A DNA stretch of 64,000 nt, from NCBI GenBank assembly GCA_034401135.1, contig JAWZSP010000001.1, forward strand, positions 2,480,001 to 2,544,000, read 5' to 3'. Every line of letters begins with the position of its first letter. Position 1 is the stretch's first letter. The notes below the pieces were generated by a model, which was not told the origin of the DNA, searched no databases, and was given only the letters and a program-made list of their open reading frames with translations. Positions 60,910 through 64,000 of the stretch are shown piece after piece. The position numbers and the translations under genes were made by a program. The DNA comes from Volutella citrinella. Its lineage: Eukaryota; Ascomycota; Sordariomycetes; Hypocreales; Nectriaceae.

Positions 60910-63691
60910 CTACCTTTTGCTGTTGGCTCTCTTGCGGGCCGCCTTTTCCCTCTCGTACTCGTTTGCCTCCCGTCCCGCCTCGCTTTGAACCTCTGACACC
61001 CATCTCTTGTACTTCTTCTCGTATGCCTCGTCCTTGGCCTTCTTGATACGCAGCTTCTCCCGAGCCATGAAGTTGGCGTCCTTGCGGAGTTCTCGCATGG
61101 CTCCCTTGCGCTCCCTCTTGTGCTCCTTCTTGAGTTTGGCCAGCTCTGCTCTCTCGCGGTCTGGGTCGTAGTGCTTATCGGGATCGTACGTCTCCTCAAA
61201 CTTGGGCACGAAGGTTTTAATCGCCAATGGTTTATGGTGGTGCAGCTCCAAGGGGCGACGAGATAGCTGAGCAATGTTCAGCATTCGCTCCAGCTTCACC
61301 TGCAGCTTTTCGACCGTTCCGATCAGGCTGCTTGGCAAATGGCTTCGGCATGCCTTGTTGGATAAGTGCTTGAGCACCGCCACGGCCTGCGAGAAGGTCT
61401 CCTGGAACCCAGGCTTTCCGGTCCATGTATCAGCAGCGGCGTCCAGGACTTGAACAGCAGTTCCCAAAATCGCAACCTTGACATCATTCGCCTTTGACTC
61501 AGTAACAGCAGTGTTTGAGCAATCCACCAGGGTGAGCTTCCTCAATGCGATTTTGCCGGCCTTCTGAATACGGATAGATGTAGCTGGAGGGTGGATTGGG
61601 AAGCTTCCAAGTTTCCTGGCGGGCAAACTAGGGGCCAGTCCAGATATCGTGTTCAAGGTAAAGTTCATAACCTCTGGAACATATCGCTTGGAGAGTTGCT
61701 GGTATCCGAGGGCCAGAATCGACAAATAAATACCTGTGGCATAATCGGCCGACTGATGTGGTACCTTTTGGCCGAGATACCGCGCAATGGTCAACATCGA
61801 CGGTGTCACCACTTGATGGAAATGGTCCGACGTGGGGAAGATGGTGCCGACAGCAGATAGAAGCACCAGATCTCCGGGGAGTAGGGCGAGAGGGCGCTCT
61901 TCGCCCATCTCTTCGATAATTTGACGGAACTGATTGCTGATCTCAATAGGGAACGTCTTTGCCAGAGAGTGGATGTGTCTGACTACGCTCTCTATCACAG
62001 CGAAGGAAGGCGAAGCGGGCAGAGCATCCCAAGGGGCGGCAATAAAGTCCACCAGGGAGACGGAGAACTTTGCCAATCGCTCCTTGTTCTTGCTATCGAG
62101 CTTTGGGTGGTAAAGGGCTCGAATGCGCTGGATGACTGTAGGGATGCTGCTGGGGGGATATTGCGACACGACGTCGCAAAACTCCTTGCAAGAAGCGGGA
62201 CAGGGAAACGTGTAGGGAAGTCCGTTTTCGTCGCCCTTCTGGATGGCGGAAGCCCTGGCGGAGGAATCCTCGTCAAAGACGGGATTTCTTGCTTCCTCCT
62301 CGTTAAGCAGGCCTTTGGTAAAGTCATCGTCGTCCAGACCCTCGTCGGCCTCTTCCCCAGAAGCCTCGGAATCGTCCTCATCGTCGCTGTCGATGAGCTC
62401 CAGGTCGGAGCCACTGGCGACCAGATCGTCATCGATGATGAAATCATCTTCATCGTCGAAGCCCAATTCCGTCGCAGTGGGTCGAGCCTTGATTCCTGTT
62501 CCCAGACCAAAGTCCTCTTCGTCTTGATCAAAGTCCATGGATTCGGGGTCTTTGGAGCCGCCCTCCTCCTTCTCACTCTCGTCTTCACTGTCAGTCACTT
62601 CCTCACCCCTCATACGTCTCTGGCGCTTGTCCTCAAGCTCCTCTAGACGTTTAGACTCCTCCTCGGCCTTTTCGTCTTCCGTCTTGGTGCGATCGGATGG
62701 CTGGGCTCTTCGGTCTTGTGCCAACTTCTTCACCTCCAAGTCGAATTGCCTCTCAAAAGCGGATCTCTCCACTCCAGCAATGGTGGCTGATTTTGATTCC
62801 TCCGCGGGACGGCCCCTCGCATTCTGATGGCCCTGGGAGAGAAGTATCTGAATACTTGAGAGCTCCTTGTCGAGTTCTGCTCGCAGATCGTCGTCTTGAT
62901 CCTTGGCCGCTTGTCGCTCGTACTTGTGCATCTTGGACTTGGCGATGACCTCCTCCATGACTTCCTTCTTCGTCTTCTTTCGGTCCGGCTCTCCATTTTC
63001 CCCGCTGTCCTCTGCGTCGCCGTCCTGGGCGGTCATAGCGCGAACTCGCTTCAGTCGTTGCATCTCTCGAACAGAGCCGTCGCTGTCATAATCCTCATCG
63101 AGGTCCTCTTCTTGGAAATCGTCGTTGTCGAAAGTCAATGACTTGCCCAAATGGGTCAGTCCCTCTGAGGGCTCATCATCCTCAAGGTCGAATAGGGAGC
63201 CCTTCTTGTGGCTCCGTTGCTTTTCGCGAGCGAACCGCTCCAGCATCTTCTCCTCGGGTGTCATGTTCGGGTCGTCTTCACCGAATCGACGATCGATGAT
63301 GCCTCCGACTTTGTTCCGGCGTTGCATCTCAACGAGCAGGGTTTCTCGGCGCTGTAAAAAATCAGTCTGCTGTTGGCGTATACGTCTCGTCAAAGCTCAC
63401 CCTCTCCTCGCCCGCGGCCTTTGCCTGACCAGGCCGACCCTTGATTCCGCCGGCGGGACCGGTTGGTCGGTTACTAGTGACTTCGAACTTGGGCGCACGC
63501 GCATGTTTGAGATCGAAGGGATTGAACTGCTCCCGGATACCTTCCAACACCACCCCGCGTTGGAGCCGCTTTTCAGTTCGAGCGCCAACATCCTGAGCGG
63601 CGCGTCGCCTCTGCTTCTTTGATTGCTGTGGTCCGGTGATACCCTGCTCTCTCAAGGACGCCTTGAGGCGTTTGAGCTGCGAGCCAGCCAT
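60910..63691 (-). CDS. NOP14: Nucleolar protein Nop14 (90S pre-ribosome/U3 complex)
   Basis: Exons 63691-63401 and 63351-60910 give 910 aa. The N-terminus MAGSQLKRLKASLRE and NPFDLKHARAPKFEV, then RRETLLVEMQRRNKVGGIIDRRFGE across the 49-bp intron, are Nop14 signatures. Long acidic stretches occupy about 300-440, and the conserved C-terminal half ends in a Lys/Arg-rich tail (KKYKRWVSEVQ). Nop14 acts with Noc4 and Emg1 in 18S rRNA processing and 40S assembly in the nucleolus. The start at 63691 fits the conserved N-terminus. The next gene to the right, if any, begins beyond the window. Confidence 0.95.
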
Positions 63692-64000
63692 CTTGGGTGT
63701 AGAGGTTGCTTTGGGCAGTTGGTTGGTCCTGTGGAATACTGGACTGGATTTTTTCCAGGAAATTTCCATCTGTTATCTTATCGCGAATTGACGGGCCCAC
63801 ATCGCCCCCTCGGGGTCCTGTATGCCCCACTATGAGTACCTGCTCCTGGTGCAACTGGACGGCCAGTTGACAGAGACTCATATTGCGCTAGGCTGAATCT
63901 GGTGAAGAGGAGGCGGTGAAGAGCGGCGCAACTTGGCTCACTCATGTCCGACGTCAGTTCACCCAATGGTACTTACTCAGCAAAGCTGCTCGATTTGGCG
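63692..64000. other. Promoter side of NOP14 at the window edge
   Basis: It contains NOP14 upstream sequence. I see no recognisable CDS; short frames here are cut by the window end or lack domains. Confidence 0.5.

Noticed and set aside
61921..62646. + strand frame of 241 codons over NOP14
   Set aside because: It is an antisense shadow of the acidic part of NOP14 with no recognisable family.

Overview
This window is nuclear DNA from a filamentous ascomycete (Pezizomycotina). The gene forms and intron style suggest Sordariomycetes, probably Hypocreales, but I cannot name a species. Most of the genes I model carry short introns (mostly 49-110 bp) with GTRNGT-like donors, CTAAC or CTGAC branch sites close to the acceptor, and TAG/CAG acceptors. 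For every spliced gene I chose exons so that the summed coding length is a multiple of three and conserved motifs are rebuilt across the junctions. I support 18 protein-coding genes with fair to high confidence, plus one weak candidate. I recognised no tRNA, rRNA, CRISPR array, complete transposon, secondary-metabolite cluster or prokaryote-like defence system.

Left part (1-20 kb): an F-box/JmjC oxygenase-like protein (+), a CCCH/DUF1771/SMR RNA-decay-type protein (+), a Tvp38-type Golgi membrane protein (+), an unrecognised conserved protein with three Cys-Pro motifs (-), an S33 prolyl-aminopeptidase-like hydrolase (+), a BTB/POZ protein (-), and a 12-exon HELQ/Hel308-family DNA helicase (-).

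Middle part (20-46 kb): a 4.1 kb gene-free interval, then a large Snt2-type chromatin reader with BAH, PHD, SANT, GATA and extended PHD modules (+), an Env7/STK16-type kinase (+), an Ams1-type GH38 alpha-mannosidase (-), an unrecognised acidic protein with a Cys/Gln tandem repeat (-), and the mitochondrial MutS homologue Msh1 (+). Two intergenic stretches of about 2.4 and 3.5 kb flank the repeat protein.

Right part (46-64 kb) is gene-dense and mostly housekeeping: ribosomal stalk protein P0 (-) divergent from the tRNA m7G methyltransferase subunit Trm82 (+), a Ydj1-type DnaJ chaperone ending in a CaaX box (-), a bZIP/DUF3425 regulator (+), a CLIP-170-type CAP-Gly protein (-), a GPATCH11-type G-patch protein (-), and the 90S pre-ribosome factor Nop14 (-).

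Functionally the genes form no single pathway. Several serve ribosome biogenesis and translation (P0, Nop14, Trm82, the SMR protein), genome maintenance (HELQ-like, Msh1), chromatin and transcription (Snt2, JmjC, bZIP), or vacuole and Golgi work (Env7-like, Ams1-like, Tvp38-like). I did not find a convincing new multi-gene system. The most noteworthy points are a rearranged helicase motif in the HELQ-like protein, two inferred GC-AG introns, a 7-nt terminal coding exon in P0, a frame-preserving intron in the mannosidase, and two unrecognised proteins with unusual short motifs.
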